From the NCBI GenBank assembly GCA_023213395.1, contig CM041465.1, positions 82,777,741 to 82,841,740 of the forward strand: 64,000 bases of DNA, written 5' to 3'. Positions 32,389-44,584 of the stretch are shown piece after piece (the stretch's first letter is position 1; each line of letters opens with the position of its first letter). The position numbers and the translations under genes were made by a program. This DNA is from Cycas panzhihuaensis. Its lineage: Eukaryota > Cycadophyta. Under the pieces are notes generated by a model that made no database searches, was not told where the DNA came from, and was given only the letters and a program-made list of their open reading frames with translations.

Positions 32389-33899
32389 ATGCCCCAACTC
32401 ATTAGGTGGTACGAACCACCATGCCAACATGAAAATTGTGTCCAAGGCTTATTTTTAGACAACACATGACCACACATGATAGCCTATCCTCCTTTGGATT
32501 GATTATGCAACTAGAGTCATCCTAGAAGCACTAGCCATGAGCAAATCTAGGTGGTGATAGTGAGGGAGGAGGTCACAACTCACTTGCCCTTATTGGGTAC
32601 CCAATCACCACTCCTTTGGGCTTGGTCTCTTGCCAACTCGGGAGTGCCATCATGACTCAACACACACAATGTATGCCTCTGTAGGACTTACAACCACACA
32701 GACATGCCTTAAGCCACTTTCCAAAGGACTTGTAAACCCACATAGGATATGCCCAAGCCATCAATTTGGTCTCATGGTCCAACTAGGGACATGCCAAGTC
32801 TCTCATGGGTCCACTAATCATCCACCTAAGAGACATGGATGCTAAGTAAGCATCCAACACTCCTTATATATAGTTCACCCTACTGCAAACATCTTCTCCC
32901 CAGGTTTCTCCACATAGGACTACAAATTCATAAGTCATGGTTTAGTAATTTCACACCTAATCAAAGTTTGTATAGCGTAAAAGTAACGATGAACACATAA
33001 CCTCTATTATTTCATCATTCATATTTACATCATTAAGAGCATAAATAGCCATAGAAATAAAATCCATACCAAACTAAGGATTCATTTACCATGCATGCAT
33101 AATTCCCAAGAGAATAATGAATCACATAAATTATTTCAAACATCAAAACCCCATTCTATCAAATAGGTTCAATTTATTTATGTCCAACACAATTGGCCAT
33201 ATGCCAAAATTACCTAACTAGGGTTTGGACCCATTTATGGAGGTTTAACTATCAAGATGAATTTTTAACCATTAAGAATAATGGTTTTGAAATATCAATC
33301 CACCCAAACTATTTAGCAATGATATTTAACCATAGCCATAAAGTTTCAAAACTTTCTTTATCCATTGAAATATTAGGTTTTCTCATGTCATTGCTTATGC
33401 ATGAGCTATTCTAGGAACAAACTGCCACTTCTTTTTGCTATATAAGCCGTCCCAACTAGTTGTTCCAACCATTCCCCTAAATAGGGTTTTATATTTAAAT
33501 GTTTATTGGCATTCATTTCCCATATTTTGGGATGGTTTTATCAGTAGAATGCTTTTTTCATATGTGTAGGCCAATTTTTGAAAATTAGTCAAGTTGGTCA
33601 CACATGGGGCCCACTTGACTGCATACATAGTGAGCATCCAATTTAGAACATATTTTAAAAATTTTCAAAATTAAAATTTTGAGTTGATTCACCTCAAATT
33701 TTGATATTTGGTTATGATATAATAGATTTTAGAATTTTAATGGGACATCCATGTAAAATTTATAAAAACTATATAAGCATCAAACCCTATTTGGGTTTAG
33801 GGCATCTACTTGCCTTTCCCTTCTTCGGTGTAAACCAAGAACCAATCAAGCATATTATATAGATAATTTACTCTTTGTACTTGGAATGATAAGAAGCCT
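32389..33899. other. Unassigned DNA, including repeat copy 2
   Basis: The first 80 bases match 19398-19480. CTTATATATAG near 32865 resembles a TATA box, so an LTR may be present, but no partner or coding remnant was found. The rest is AT-rich without recognisable frames. Confidence 0.4.
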
Positions 33900-35272
33900 A
33901 ATTTTTGTAAGTCAAATTGATAAGCAACAATTGGATGTGTTATTCCATAATAGACAATGCTTCATCATAAATCAACAAGGATAGGTGATTGCTATAGGAC
34001 ATGAAGAAAATGGTCTCTACAAATTGGATATCTCACCTAAACATTCTCATGCCTTTGTCTCACAAACAATGTCCAAAGATCGTTTATGCTATGAAATATT
34101 GTGTCATCTAAATCTAAATAGCATCAAGCTAATATTTCAACTTAATATGGTGCATGGTTTTCCAACAATCTCATAAGAAAAATGTTTCTGCAAAGCCTAT
34201 TTAATGGGGAAACAGTATCAAGAAGCTTTTGAATCAAATAAAGCATAGCATGCTCAAAAGCCTTTGGAATTGGTACATTCAGATATCTATGAAAAAATAT
34301 CTACACCATCTTTTAATGGAGCATCATATTTCATTACTTTTATTAATGATTTTTTGAGAAAGTATGGGTCTATTTCATCAAGTAAAATCCGGAAACCTTA
34401 GCCAAGTTTAAGGAATTTAAACTTGAAACTGAAAAAGAAGTTGGATTACCAATCAAAGTCCTTAGGATAGATAATGGTGGTCAGTACACATCCAAGGACT
34501 TCACACAATTTTGCAAAAACAATGGCATCAAAAGACAATTTTTGGCAGCCCACACTCCTGAAAGGATGAACAGAACACTTGTTAGCAAAGCCAAAGCAAT
34601 GTTGGTAGCTAAAACTTTTACAATAACTTTTTAGGCAGAAGCAATTAACATAGTTTCTTATCTTACAAATAGGTGCACTAGAAAGGCAATTAGGAATATC
34701 ACACTTGAGGAGGCTTGGACTAGCAGAAAGTCAACTGTTAGTCACTTAAGAACTTTTGGATGCACTGCATATATGCACATTCCTATAGAACAAAGAAAGA
34801 AAATTGATGACAAAAGTCTTAAAAGCTTCTTTATTGGCTATGCTACTTGTTGTGAAGCCTACAAATTATGTGATTCAATAACTAAGAAGGTGCATGAATC
34901 ATGAGATGTTGTCTTTGCAGAAGATAACAAAGAACTATATCTTAGTCAAATCCAATTTCCCCATAGTAAAACTATAATTGAGGGTCTAGACCCCGTTGAT
35001 CCTTTAACATCATATTCACCAAGCCCTTCCTCAATGCCTACTACATCTTCTTCAGAACCTTCTACATTACCTTTAGGTACTTAAAGTCCCAATGACAACA
35101 CTACAAGAACTTCAAGAATATAGGAATCTATTCAGCCTGAGGGTATTGAAGTCATTGTGACAATCAAGCAACTTCCAACGTGGTACGTTCAAACCATTTC
35201 TAATGCTCTACCACCTCCAACTGATGTAAAGAGAAAATCTAAAATGTGCTTTGACACCAATTTTGCACTTAT
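33900..35272 (+). pseudogene. RT-I: Ty1/copia pre-integrase and integrase fragment
   Basis: The plus strand encodes a copia GAG-pre-integrase segment (LCHLNLNSIK, NMVHGFPTIS; 34085-34175), then integrase with ELVHSDIY (34270), LRIDNGGQYTSKDF (34462-34505), a PERMNRTL region (34560-34580), and RTFGCTAYMHIP (34750-34790), then the linker toward RT. It closely follows RT-M in motif order. TAG and TAA stops and frameshifts break it. It stops exactly where the RT-H-family LTR starts at 35273, so that LTR inserted into it. RT and RNase H are missing. Confidence 0.85.
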
Positions 35273-36136
35273 TGTTGGGGAAAAATCTAGCACATGGGCC
35301 ATTTTGGATAGTGGAAAAGTAGGAATGCATGCTTATCCTAACCTAGGGAATGGAGGAACACATAAGTAGAAGGATGCACAAGGGAACACATGTCAAAAGT
35401 CCATGAAAGTGCCAAAAGGAAGTTGTCAAGGAACATATGATAGGGTGCATTCCCGAAAGGAACACATTACTAACAGGAACGCATGTAGAACATATAGTGA
35501 CGAACATATGGAATGCATGTCCAGAATTGAGCCGTACATTCTAGAGCTAATGATGTCACCACAAGGCATGCGTTCATATGGTCGTGTGGGCAAAATAAAG
35601 TGTAATTAATGATTATGTAATGTAATTAAAGTGAAAGGAACTTTGCTATGAAAGGGAATGGTTGTGACCACAAGTCACAACCATTCCCTAAAAGACATGT
35701 AAATGGGTATTTATTGATTATTTTACTACCATTTTGGTGTAAGAGAGAAGTCAATTGATCACAAGTCATCTGCTCTAGTGTGAGAGCCGAGCATTTGAGT
35801 CTTGTGTCATGTTCTCAAGGGTGTGAGAGCCAAATTATTATATTGGATGATATGGTTTTGTATGGAACGCATGTCAAACATTCCTTTCTAGTGATGTATA
35901 GACATTGATAGTGATATTGCTTATTGAATTAACGAGTTGCATGGAAATATTGTGTATCTTGTGCATGATGAATGTGGATTATGAATTTATATGGATATAT
36001 TGATTGATATGATGGTATGATGATGACTTGATGTTATGATGTTTGTATGGGGAGTGATAACATGACTATGTTGATCGAGCCCTAACTAGACTACTAGATG
36101 GTGACTCCCCTGACAAGTGTACTTTTGTTAGGATCA
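35273..36136 (+). repeat. RT-H-family LTR, copy 1 (864 bp)
   Basis: It starts TGTTGGGG at the break in the copia fragment. It contains the conserved hairpin at 35654-35688 and GTGTGAGAGCC repeats. It ends near GATCAAA followed by TTGG, which lines up with the GTCAACA-TTGG end of copy 2. Its first and last bases therefore fit TGTTG...CAACA termini, the last mutated. Confidence 0.7.
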
Positions 36137-36149
36137 AATTGGAGACCTA

Positions 36150-36915
36150 TATGCCCAAAAGAAGGAATGTATGATAAATGAGGTTTAATATGATTGGATA
36201 AATGCAAGAGAATCACCCAACAAGCATCCGAGATGAGGGGCGCATGACACAGAAGTAGGAATAGTGTAAGAATGTTTAACAATGAACATAGAACATTGTG
36301 TGTTCTGTTATAGGAATGCACAATAGATGTAGAACACACATGGATTACTCAATACAAAAGCAAGCTACATGGACAGAATTATACGAATGCATGTGTGGAA
36401 GACCAACAGACATGATGATTAACCATTGGATTAACTATCAAAGGGTATGCGTTATGGAAAAGGAATGGTTATGACTTCTGGTCACAACCATTCCCCAACA
36501 AGCAAACATATGTTATTTAAACATACTTGCATAGCCATTTCATTGTGAGAGCCAAGTTATTCATTCCTATGCCATCTGCTCTAGTGTGAGAGCTGAGTTA
36601 TTCAATCTTGTGGGACTTGGTCTGGTATGGATAACCAGCCAAGCATTGTATGGTCAATATTACATGAGAAAGTATGATGTAAAATAATGATTTTATTCAA
36701 CAAAATATCAAAGTTATGAGGAATATATATCTTCTATGTGTTTCTATTGATATGATGATGAATGTATGATAATATGATGTGATTGTGTTTATACTATGGA
36801 CTTATGAGGCATGTTATGAGATAGTGACCCGCATGTTGACCATGAGCCCAATCTAGACTACACTGGAAAACCCTTGACAAGTGCATTTTCCTCAGGGCCA
36901 GGAGAAGAGTCAACA
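36150..36915 (+). repeat. RT-H-family LTR, copy 2 (5' LTR of RT-H)
   Basis: It repeats copy 1 block by block: hairpin at 36462-36494, GAGAGCC runs, and a CTAGACTACACTGG segment near 36855 against CTAGACTACTAGATGG at 36089. It ends GTCAACA just before the primer site. Its left boundary is unclear, and it is about 100 bp shorter than copy 1. Confidence 0.68.
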
Positions 36916-36916
36916 T

Positions 36917-36929
36917 TGGTTTCGTTGCC
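36917..36929 (+). other. RT-H primer binding site, tRNA-Asp-like
   Basis: TGGTTTCGTTGCC differs by one base from the RT-B site and by two from the tRNA-Asp complement over this length. Confidence 0.7.
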
Positions 36930-37199
36930 TAAGTCCACTAGCGAAGGGAAAAAGGAAGTTGAAACCCTCTATGCATAAAGATTAAGTCACCCTGGCTATC
37001 ACAGTGATGGCAAGCTCTAACTAAGCCTCAACAGCTAGGGGGACCTTCCAATGCCACCTAAATGGCGTTTGAAGGTGGAGAAGTCACAGACAAAACCTAA
37101 GGGGATAGCAAAATTAAGCAGATAGAAAGTTTTAAGGTGGTCAAAGGAGGAAAAAACTAAGAAGGGCAAGGAGATTGAGTGTAAGAAAAAGGGAAGATC

Positions 37200-39050
37200 A
37201 AATAGAAACAATGGAAGAATCTGAGGCAAGTAACACCTAGGCACCACAAAATATAAAAAATGAAGGCCAAGGGGAGCCAATGACAATCGCACCTGCGCCA
37301 AAGAAGTTTTACAATTTTGATATAGAAAGAATAGAAAAAGGGAAAGAAATAAAAAAGGGAAGAGGAGAAAACCTTGAGGAAAATAGTAAACGAAAGGAAA
37401 TAAAAACCCCCAAAGAGGAACCAAGTTTGGACTCTACTCCAAAGGACTTGAGTGAGAATGAAGATAAGGCAGAGGAAGGTACCTGGGCATATTGGGAGAA
37501 CTATTTAATAAGACAATTGTTTGAGGATCCACCAAAGAGAAGGTCATATCGGTCATTCCTGATAACAACTCCATTAGTGGTAGAGATACCAGGAATCCCG
37601 AAATTCACACAATTAAAAACATGAATTCAGAATCCACCCTTTAAAAGGGAGAACAGTGGAGAAGGGACACCATTAAGTGGACCATACAAAAAAATTTCAG
37701 AGGAAAAAGACATAACCCCACCACCAAGGGGGAACCAAGTAAACAACTTCAAAATGGCACATCATAAAGAATTTAGGAAACTCATCTTTGATGATACTTC
37801 ATATGCAGCCGATCCAATATATTTATTTTAGAGATTGATAAACTTTGAGAAGATTTTGGATGAAGTAGAAATTAAAGAAAGGTCTGCATATTCATTAAGG
37901 GGTGTCAACTAGCTTGGTACAAGAAATTGGACCCAGTTAAGCCATGGGATGAGATCAAAAAAGAATTTGGGGAAAGATCTTTAAAATATTGGAACAATGA
38001 CATAATCGAGCTACCCTTGAGGGAAATCCAACAAAAACGAGGAGAATCTATATTGACATACATAAGTTGGATTGATATGATAACATCCACCATGAACAAA
38101 GGAGAGAAGATTACGGATTTAAGTACAAGAACTTGTTTTGTAAATGGATTAAACACCAAGTTAAGGAATGTGATGGCTTCATATCCACTCAAATCATACC
38201 AAAATGCGCAGGAGCTAGCATTAGATTTTGAGAAGGAAATTAACACTAAGAGGATAGCATACAATCTCCTCATAGTGAGACTTTAGAAAGAAATAAATGA
38301 ATTATAGAGTCAAAATCTCAATAGACCCTTCTTCCAAGTGGCAAAATCAGGAGAAAGTTCGGAAATAGAAGCCCCGAGAAAGGAAGTTGCAAGGCTTAAG
38401 CTACAAGAGCATAAAGCCTAGGAGAACATTGAAGAAGAACCTATCAAGCATCAAATGAAGGAGGCCCTAATTGAAAAGTGGTGTCACATTTGCGAGAAAA
38501 ACACACACTCTACAAAGGAATGTGAGTGTAATGCAAGATCAAGAAAGTAGAATAGTTGGTGTCATATTTGTGACCAAAATTCTCACAATACCCGAGACTA
38601 TTATCATAATACCAGAAGCACAAACTCCAAAGGTAGAGGATGGGGAAGAAGTAACCCTATCATATGAACAATCTATACAACCTGCACATAGCCAGAGAAT
38701 TCAAAAGGAAAACCTCCCTTGGAAGATATTTGGTGTGTTTGGAATACAGGCATTGGAAATCAAACTGCCCGGTGGCAAAAATCTAGAAGGAATTCCCATA
38801 CACCTGTAAAAATTATGGACCGAGTATGCATACCACAAAAGAATGCAAGGGCAAGGGTAAATCTCTTAATGGGGTAACAATCATATCAAATGCTTCCAAG
38901 AATATTAACTTGCAAAACAAGAAGCAAGCAAGTGAACAAGGTTACCCCAATTCGAAAGTAGAGATTGATCAATTTGTTGTTTGCAAAGAAAGCTCTAGAG
39001 GATGCTGCCAGGGAAGAAGCAACCAAAACCTTACTACTAGGGAATAAGAA
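37200..39050 (+). pseudogene. RT-H gag with three zinc knuckles (degenerate)
   Basis: 37280-37624 is a charged N-terminal part. 37905-38280 is the Gag core (WDEIKKEFGERSLKYW, TCFVNGLN, ALDFEKEI). Knuckles follow: CHICEKNTHSTKEC (38488-38530), a second with final Cys lost (CHICDQNSHNTRDY, 38560-38605), and a third with the second Cys lost (about 38800-38850). Several short frames must be joined, so it is inactive. It lacks the 23-residue repeats of RT-B. Confidence 0.82.
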
Positions 39051-39249
39051 GTATATAAGTGAAAGAATAAAGGGGTTGAGGCAAAATCATCTAAGAAAAC
39101 CATAGAAAGCAATTCATATGTCTCGGCCACAAAGTCAAAAGAGCTCTTGCAAAAACTTGTAATGATGGAAGACTTAGTGAAACAACTAAAGCTAACCATT
39201 TCATTAGAACATATGATAAAATAGATAAACCTTCATGTGATCTTGACCC

Positions 39250-39545
39250 TTCAGTAAACATGAACATTTTGGGGATCACATTGCAAAACGTCATTGTTGA
39301 TCGAGGAGCTACAGTAAATGTATTACCAACACAAACATGGAAGAAACTGGAGAGTCCCCAATTGACACCCATAAATTATTCGTTAAAGCTGGCAAATGAG
39401 TTACTAATAAAACTCGTGGATCAATTAGAGAACATCCAAGTAAATGTAGTAGGAATCATAGTGCTAGTAGACTTTACCATTGTTGACATGGTAAAGAATA
39501 TGGTAGCCTATCCAACCCTACTCGGCAGACCATGGTTCTATTAGA
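39250..39545 (+). pseudogene. RT-H aspartic protease
   Basis: The frame starts MNILGITLQNVIVDRGATVNV and ends LLGRPWFY at 39541. The catalytic triplet is DRG instead of D[ST]G or the DGG of RT-B, so it is probably inactive. Positions and flanking strands match the RT-B protease. Confidence 0.82.
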
Positions 39546-39559
39546 TAGAATGCTTGAAA

Positions 39560-40637
39560 AGCTAGAAAGATGTAACTTTTACCTTGACAGATGGAGGTAA
39601 TGAAATAATTATTCCCACATTGGCCAAGGGAAAATACACTATAGAGGTGGTCCTAGATAATGCATCCAGTACAATGATAGCAAGTGCAGAGACATCTTCA
39701 ATCTTTGACGAGGCAAATCTCTACCACACAACGAAAGAAAACATGAATATAAACGACTCACAAGAATATGAGCCAAATTATTATGGAGAATTACCATTGA
39801 AAAGTTCATCGAATAAAGGAGATACAATGAATATGGTTAATTATTGGATGAATAATTCATATGAGGCACAACCTCTCTCATATCGTTGTAATTTGTAATC
39901 TATATGTTTTTCAACTAACAATGAAATAAATAATAATTTTGACTATATGGATTCTATTCATAGCAATGAGTCTTTAGAAAATGAATATATAAATAAACCC
40001 TTAGTGAATGTAGATTTCAAGATAGATTTAGAAAATAAGGTGTGTGTAAAAATTCGAGAAAACTTCCTATCTTCTAATCCTTTCCCCTATCTTATCCCCC
40101 ACCCCAACCCTCTTCCCACCCCTAGACCTATCAAGGTTGACTCAGGAGATCTGGCCAATCTTCCCTCAAACCTTGAGAATCTTCCTACCCTTGCCCCCAC
40201 CCTAGAACAAATAACTAAGGTGGAATCCCCTACCCCAACCTCTTCCAAGGATACTAATCCCCCAAATTCTCTCCTAGTTTTCCCACCAAATAAGGAAGAG
40301 ATAGAAGAGTATCTTTAAGATCTAAATAAAAAAGATACAATGCCATCTCAAGCAAACTTGGAGAATTCTTATTCCCCACATCTTATACCAAAGGATAGGA
40401 TAGAAATGCAAAAAAATATGCCTACATTTTTAGGGGATAGGTTAGAAGACATTAACCATCTCATTTGATGTATGAAATATTGGTTAAAATTTAGGATTTT
40501 TGATAGAACTTAATAGGATTTGGATTTTATCCTTACCCTACATGATCAATCTTAGTGATGGTACATAGCCCACCATCACGCCCTTAGAACTTGAAATGAT
40601 TTTCAATTAGCATTTCAATTAAGATTTGATCCTCCCC
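39560..40637 (+). pseudogene. RT-H protease to RT linker and unassigned tail
   Basis: 39584-39898 and 39947-40318 are open, polar, proline-rich frames at the position of the RT-B linker between protease and RT. From about 40500 the plus strand reads W-Y-I-A-H-H-H-A and FQLAFQLRFDPP, a Gag-like segment that may come from another element. It stops at the RT-J junction. Confidence 0.5.
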
Positions 40638-41986
40638 AAGGAATATTGTATCCACTCATCTAACTCCCATGCCGCATCTTCTGTGTCCAATGTCTGCAAC
40701 TTTATGAGGTACTCTTTGACTTGTCTTCTTCGGAGTTGCCTGGTGCAAATTTGCAATATCCCTTCTGGTTCTAGTATAATCTTTCCTTCTTCATTGAGTT
40801 CTGGTAAGGATGTCTGTGGTATTATTTTGTTGCCGATCTTTTTCTTCAGGCATGAAACATGAAACATCTCATGGATCTTACTTGTTGTCGGTAACTTAAG
40901 TTTGTAGGCTACTTTAGCAATTCTGTCAAGTACTTGATATGGTCCAAAATATCGAGGAGCGAGCTTTTGTGTATTTGTCTTGCTCAATGATGTCTGTTTG
41001 TATGGTTGCAACTGGAGAAAAACCCAATCATCCTTTTGGAAGCTCCTTTCGAATTGCTGTGCATCTGCTTATTGCTTCATTCTGTTCCTTGCCATTGCCA
41101 AATTATCCAAGGATTCAAACCATGTCTCCCATCTGCTTTTGGTGTTCTTGGATAGCCTGAACCTGGGATGATCCGTTCCATGTCAATAGAGATGGTGGTT
41201 CATATCTGTAAAGATCCTAGAATGGTGTCATCTTGGTGGAAGAGTGGTATGTTGTATTATACCACCACTCGGCTAAGTGCAACCACTTGTGCCATTGATT
41301 TTATTTATCCAAGCAAAAATTCCTCAACTAGCCTTCTAGACATTTGTTGACTATCTGTGTTTGTCCATCTATTTGGGGATGATACGTTGTGCTCATGTGC
41401 AATTTTGTACCTACAATTTTGAATAAGTCCTTCCAAAATTTACTGGTGAACTTTGGGCCACTGTCACTAATAATAGTTTTAGGAAAACCGTGCAATCTAT
41501 GGATTTCTTTCATATATAGTTCTGTAATGTCGCTTGCCTTTGCTGTTGACTCTAGCCCTCGAAAATGACTATATTTTGTTAATCTATCGACCATGAAAAA
41601 GATTGCATCTTTAACTTCTGATTTTGGGAGACCTGTAATAAAATCCATTGAAATTTCTTCCCACTTTTGGTTGGGAATTGGTAGGGGTTGTAGTAGACCT
41701 GGGGTCTTTACACATTCTACCTTATTTTGTTGACAAGTATTATATTCTGTCACAAATTTTTGGATGTCCGATTTCAAGTCATTCTAAAAGTACGATGCTT
41801 TTATCTTCTGATATGTCTAGTCTATACTAATGTGGCCTGCTTTTGGGACCAAATGTGCTTCTTGCAATATAATTCCCTTTAATTTGGAATTTTTGGGAAT
41901 ATAGATTTTGTCGTTCCTAAGAATCAAATCGCCCTTTTGCTAGTATCTATCTAACTCGCTTCCCTTGATGTTATCTAGGAGTCTTT
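40619..41986 (-). pseudogene. RT-J integrase and chromodomain
   Basis: Minus-strand reading: a zinc-finger tail (C-Q-Q-N-K), MDFITGLPKSEVKDAIFFMV with the first acid, IISDSGPKFTSKFW with the second, and YHPQIDGQTQIVNK, where the third catalytic residue is Gln instead of Glu. A WVFLQLQPY segment and KLAPRYFGPYQV follow. The chromodomain is seen at about 40780-40640 (RQVKEYLIK, then AAWELDEW). The lost Glu alone would abolish integration. Confidence 0.88.
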
Positions 41987-42452
41987 TGTAGCGATCTACT
42001 TCTACTTTTATAGCAATTTTCCTCAAAACTATATGTAATAATCCACAATAAACAATAACAATCTTTCTTGAAAAAGTGATCTTCCCTCTTCAAGGCGAGG
42101 AACCCTCCAAACTGTAATCCCCAAATGGCGAGCTAATTGCAGCCCTAGAACCGAAAATGCGCAACCAAAAGAACCTCTGACGATGGTTTGGGATGCCGCC
42201 CAAACTTCCTATATATAGTGATAAAAATACTTCAATTAGAAGTCGGCCAGACTGGATGATATTATCCTTAATACTACTTAAATAGAAGTTGGCCAGAACT
42301 TCTCCAAAATTGGTAGGCTAACTTTAAATGGTCATAACTTTTGATAGAGATGTCAAAATTGACTTTCGTCTAAACCGTTGGAATCCTTATTCAAAGGCCT
42401 TCAATTTGAATGGTCACATGGCATAGTTTTGACTAAATTTTGGAATGTTACA
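41987..42452 (-). repeat. RT-K 3' LTR (466 bp)
   Basis: It matches 44585-45167 except for a 117-bp segment missing here after about 42060. I count roughly thirty other differences, mostly transitions. The polypurine tract (minus GAAGGGGAGGGACT) lies next to it at 42453-42466. Confidence 0.92.
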
Positions 42453-42454
42453 AG

Positions 42455-43494
42455 TCCCTCCCCTTCAAAACATGCTTTGCCCTCAAAGCATTGGTAAGGG
42501 CCTATTTTTTCTTCATCCATTCTTCAAACTCCTACGTTGCATCTTTAAGTTCCAATGTCTTCCATTTGATGAGATATTCTTTCATTACCCGGGATCGCAA
42601 ATTCTTGTCCTTAGTCTTCAATATTCCCTTAGGTTCCACTATCATCATTACTTCTTCATTCAATGTTGGTAAATTCGTTTCTGGAGCCTCTTTTTCGCCC
42701 AACTTTTTCTTTCAACAAGACACATGAAAGATATTGTGGATTTTGCTTTCTGGTGGCAATTTTAACTGATCTATTGCATGTTCCAATTCCCTTTTCGGTG
42801 GCAGTCCTTGGGGTTCTTCAAAAACTCCTTGATGTTCTTCTAAGATTGCCTGAATCTTTGGAGGAACATTTTTTATGTCTACTTTGTAACATGACATTAT
42901 GTACATTTGTGGATTCTTCTTTAAAATCTGTTCCATTCTGTGAGATGATATGAGTTGAACTGACAGTGTGGATGGGGCTTGCAGTCGATATTTGCATCCT
43001 TTTTGTTGGAAACACATAAATCTTGTCATATAATTAGTAACGATGTTCCCCAACGTTTGTAGCCATTGAATTCCTAGAACTACGTCTACTTCACCTATGG
43101 GCATGGCAAACATACAAGTTTTGACCTTGTAATCGTTGATCTGGAGAGTTGTGTCTTTGCAATATCCTCCACACAGTATTGTTCTCCCATTTGCTATTGA
43201 CACCTGGAATGTGTTGAGGGGTTTCACTTGTAATCCCAGTTTTTCTGCCGATGCCTTGTTTATAAAATTGTGTGTACTCCCACTATCTACCAATATTGAT
43301 ACTAGTCTCCCCTTGATTTGTCCTTGGAATCTTAGGGTTTGCGGGGATACTTGTTGCCCTGTAATGGCCTGCAAGGATATTTGGACATTCCCTGTATCCA
43401 CTTCCAGAACTTCATCTTCCTCCCTTCTTACGCTCTGGTCTTCTACTTCTTCCTGTGCTACTTTTGGTATTTCTGCATCGTCGTTATTGATCAT
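42455..43494 (-). pseudogene. RT-K protease, RT start and chromodomain, joined by deletion
   Basis: The open frame 43494-42712 has a protease with LVDSGSTHNFINKAS (about 43300), GIQWLQTLG (43050-43080) and the RT approach FEEPQGLPPKRELEHAIDQ. It then passes in frame into LKLPPESKIHNIFHVSC, which belongs to the integrase C-terminus. The deletion joint is near 42765. The chromodomain follows in other frames to 42455 (EYLIKWKTLE). The product would be a Gag-protease-chromodomain polyprotein with no enzymes for reverse transcription, if it was ever made. Confidence 0.88.
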
Positions 43495-43499
43495 GAAAA

Positions 43500-44569
43500 C
43501 CTTCTTTGCTAGGCACCAGTGTTCCTTATTCCATTTCCCTCCACACTTGAAGCACGTCCCTTTCCTTATGTGCTCCTCTTTTGTTGTTCCTGATCTTTCT
43601 ATTGTATTTCTTATAGCTAATGGGGGGTTTGCTTTTGTTCCCGATCAGGCCCCATTAGGATTCTGGGTTTGATATGTTGGTGGCCCATATTTCCTTGTAT
43701 ATGTCGGTCTGCTATCTCTAAGTTCTGCCTCTACATTCCTTGCTATTTGAATTGCCACTTGGAGTTGTGGTGGATCTGTTGCTTTAACTCTAAATTTGAT
43801 CTGATTTTTCAATCCACTAATATAAGTCTCTAATAAGCATTCCTGCGGTATCTTTTCAAAGACCATACATTGTAGCATTTGGGCGTTCGTATCTTGTTGG
43901 ATTGTTCCTTCTTGATATAATCGTGTTAACTGAGCAAAGTAATCAGTATTCCAAGAATCGTCATATTGCTCTACTAATCCTGCTCTTAGATCCTCCAGTG
44001 CATTGCATTGGTAAGTTCATCTTTTTCCACCAATAGTACCACCTTAACGCCCTTCCATTTAAGTGTAAGGATGTTATTTCCATCTTTTCCTTAGCTGTGG
44101 AGTTATAGACCTTGAAATAGTTCTCCATTTATAAGACCCAATTAGTGATATTCTTGGATACTTCTGGATCGATTTTTTCCAAAGATAATCTTGCCCCTTT
44201 CCATCCATTATCCATGTTAGGAGTTCTCCTTTCATAAGCTCGTCCATTGAATCTCTTGGTCTCATTTCCTTGATTTTCTTGATCCATTTGATCTATCCCT
44301 GATGTAGTGTTGTTATCCATTTCTCTACCTGACACATTTTGTGTTGCTTGATCCGTTTTTGCTAGTAACTTCTGGATTAGGATTGTTAGAGCCCTTATGC
44401 TCTGGTTTAATTCTGATGCACCTTCAATTTTTTCCTCTGAGGTTCTAGATTGGGCTGCCATCTTCTTGTGAATGAGCTTTTTCCCTAATCTCAATTCCGT
44501 TTCTGCTTCCCTTGGGGGGAAATTTTGACCTTTCTGAGCTTTTACCTCTGCCCTTTCCCCTCGAAACAA
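43500..44569 (-). pseudogene. RT-K gag with zinc knuckle
   Basis: 44569-44129 has an N-terminal region with charged helices (EIRKLIQKLLAKT-like). A Gag core follows, with W-I-M near 44110 and LLETYISGLKNQIKF near 43840-43800. The knuckle CFKCGGKWNKEHWC is at about 43555-43510. Frameshifts at about 44080 and 43880 break it. It sits just inside the primer site. Confidence 0.83.
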
Positions 44570-44570
44570 A

Positions 44571-44582
44571 GCTTTGATACCA
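44571..44582 (-). other. RT-K primer binding site, initiator tRNA-Met type
   Basis: The minus strand reads TGGTATCAAAGC, identical to the RT-A site, two bases inside the LTR. Confidence 0.85.
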
Positions 44583-44584
44583 CT

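Larger units (their letters stand above)
36916..40637 (+). mobile_element. RT-H: Ty3/gypsy gag-protease fragment
   Basis: The primer site is followed by gag, zinc knuckles and a protease like that of RT-B, all plus strand. RT onward is missing: the plus-strand frame meets minus-strand RT-J at about 40625-40640. RT-J probably inserted into or replaced the rest. Confidence 0.8.

Noticed and set aside
37035-37424. Minus-strand hydrophobic frame resembling a membrane protein
   Set aside because: It is antisense to lysine- and glutamate-rich gag of RT-H; Phe/Leu runs come from reverse-complemented AAG and GAA codons.
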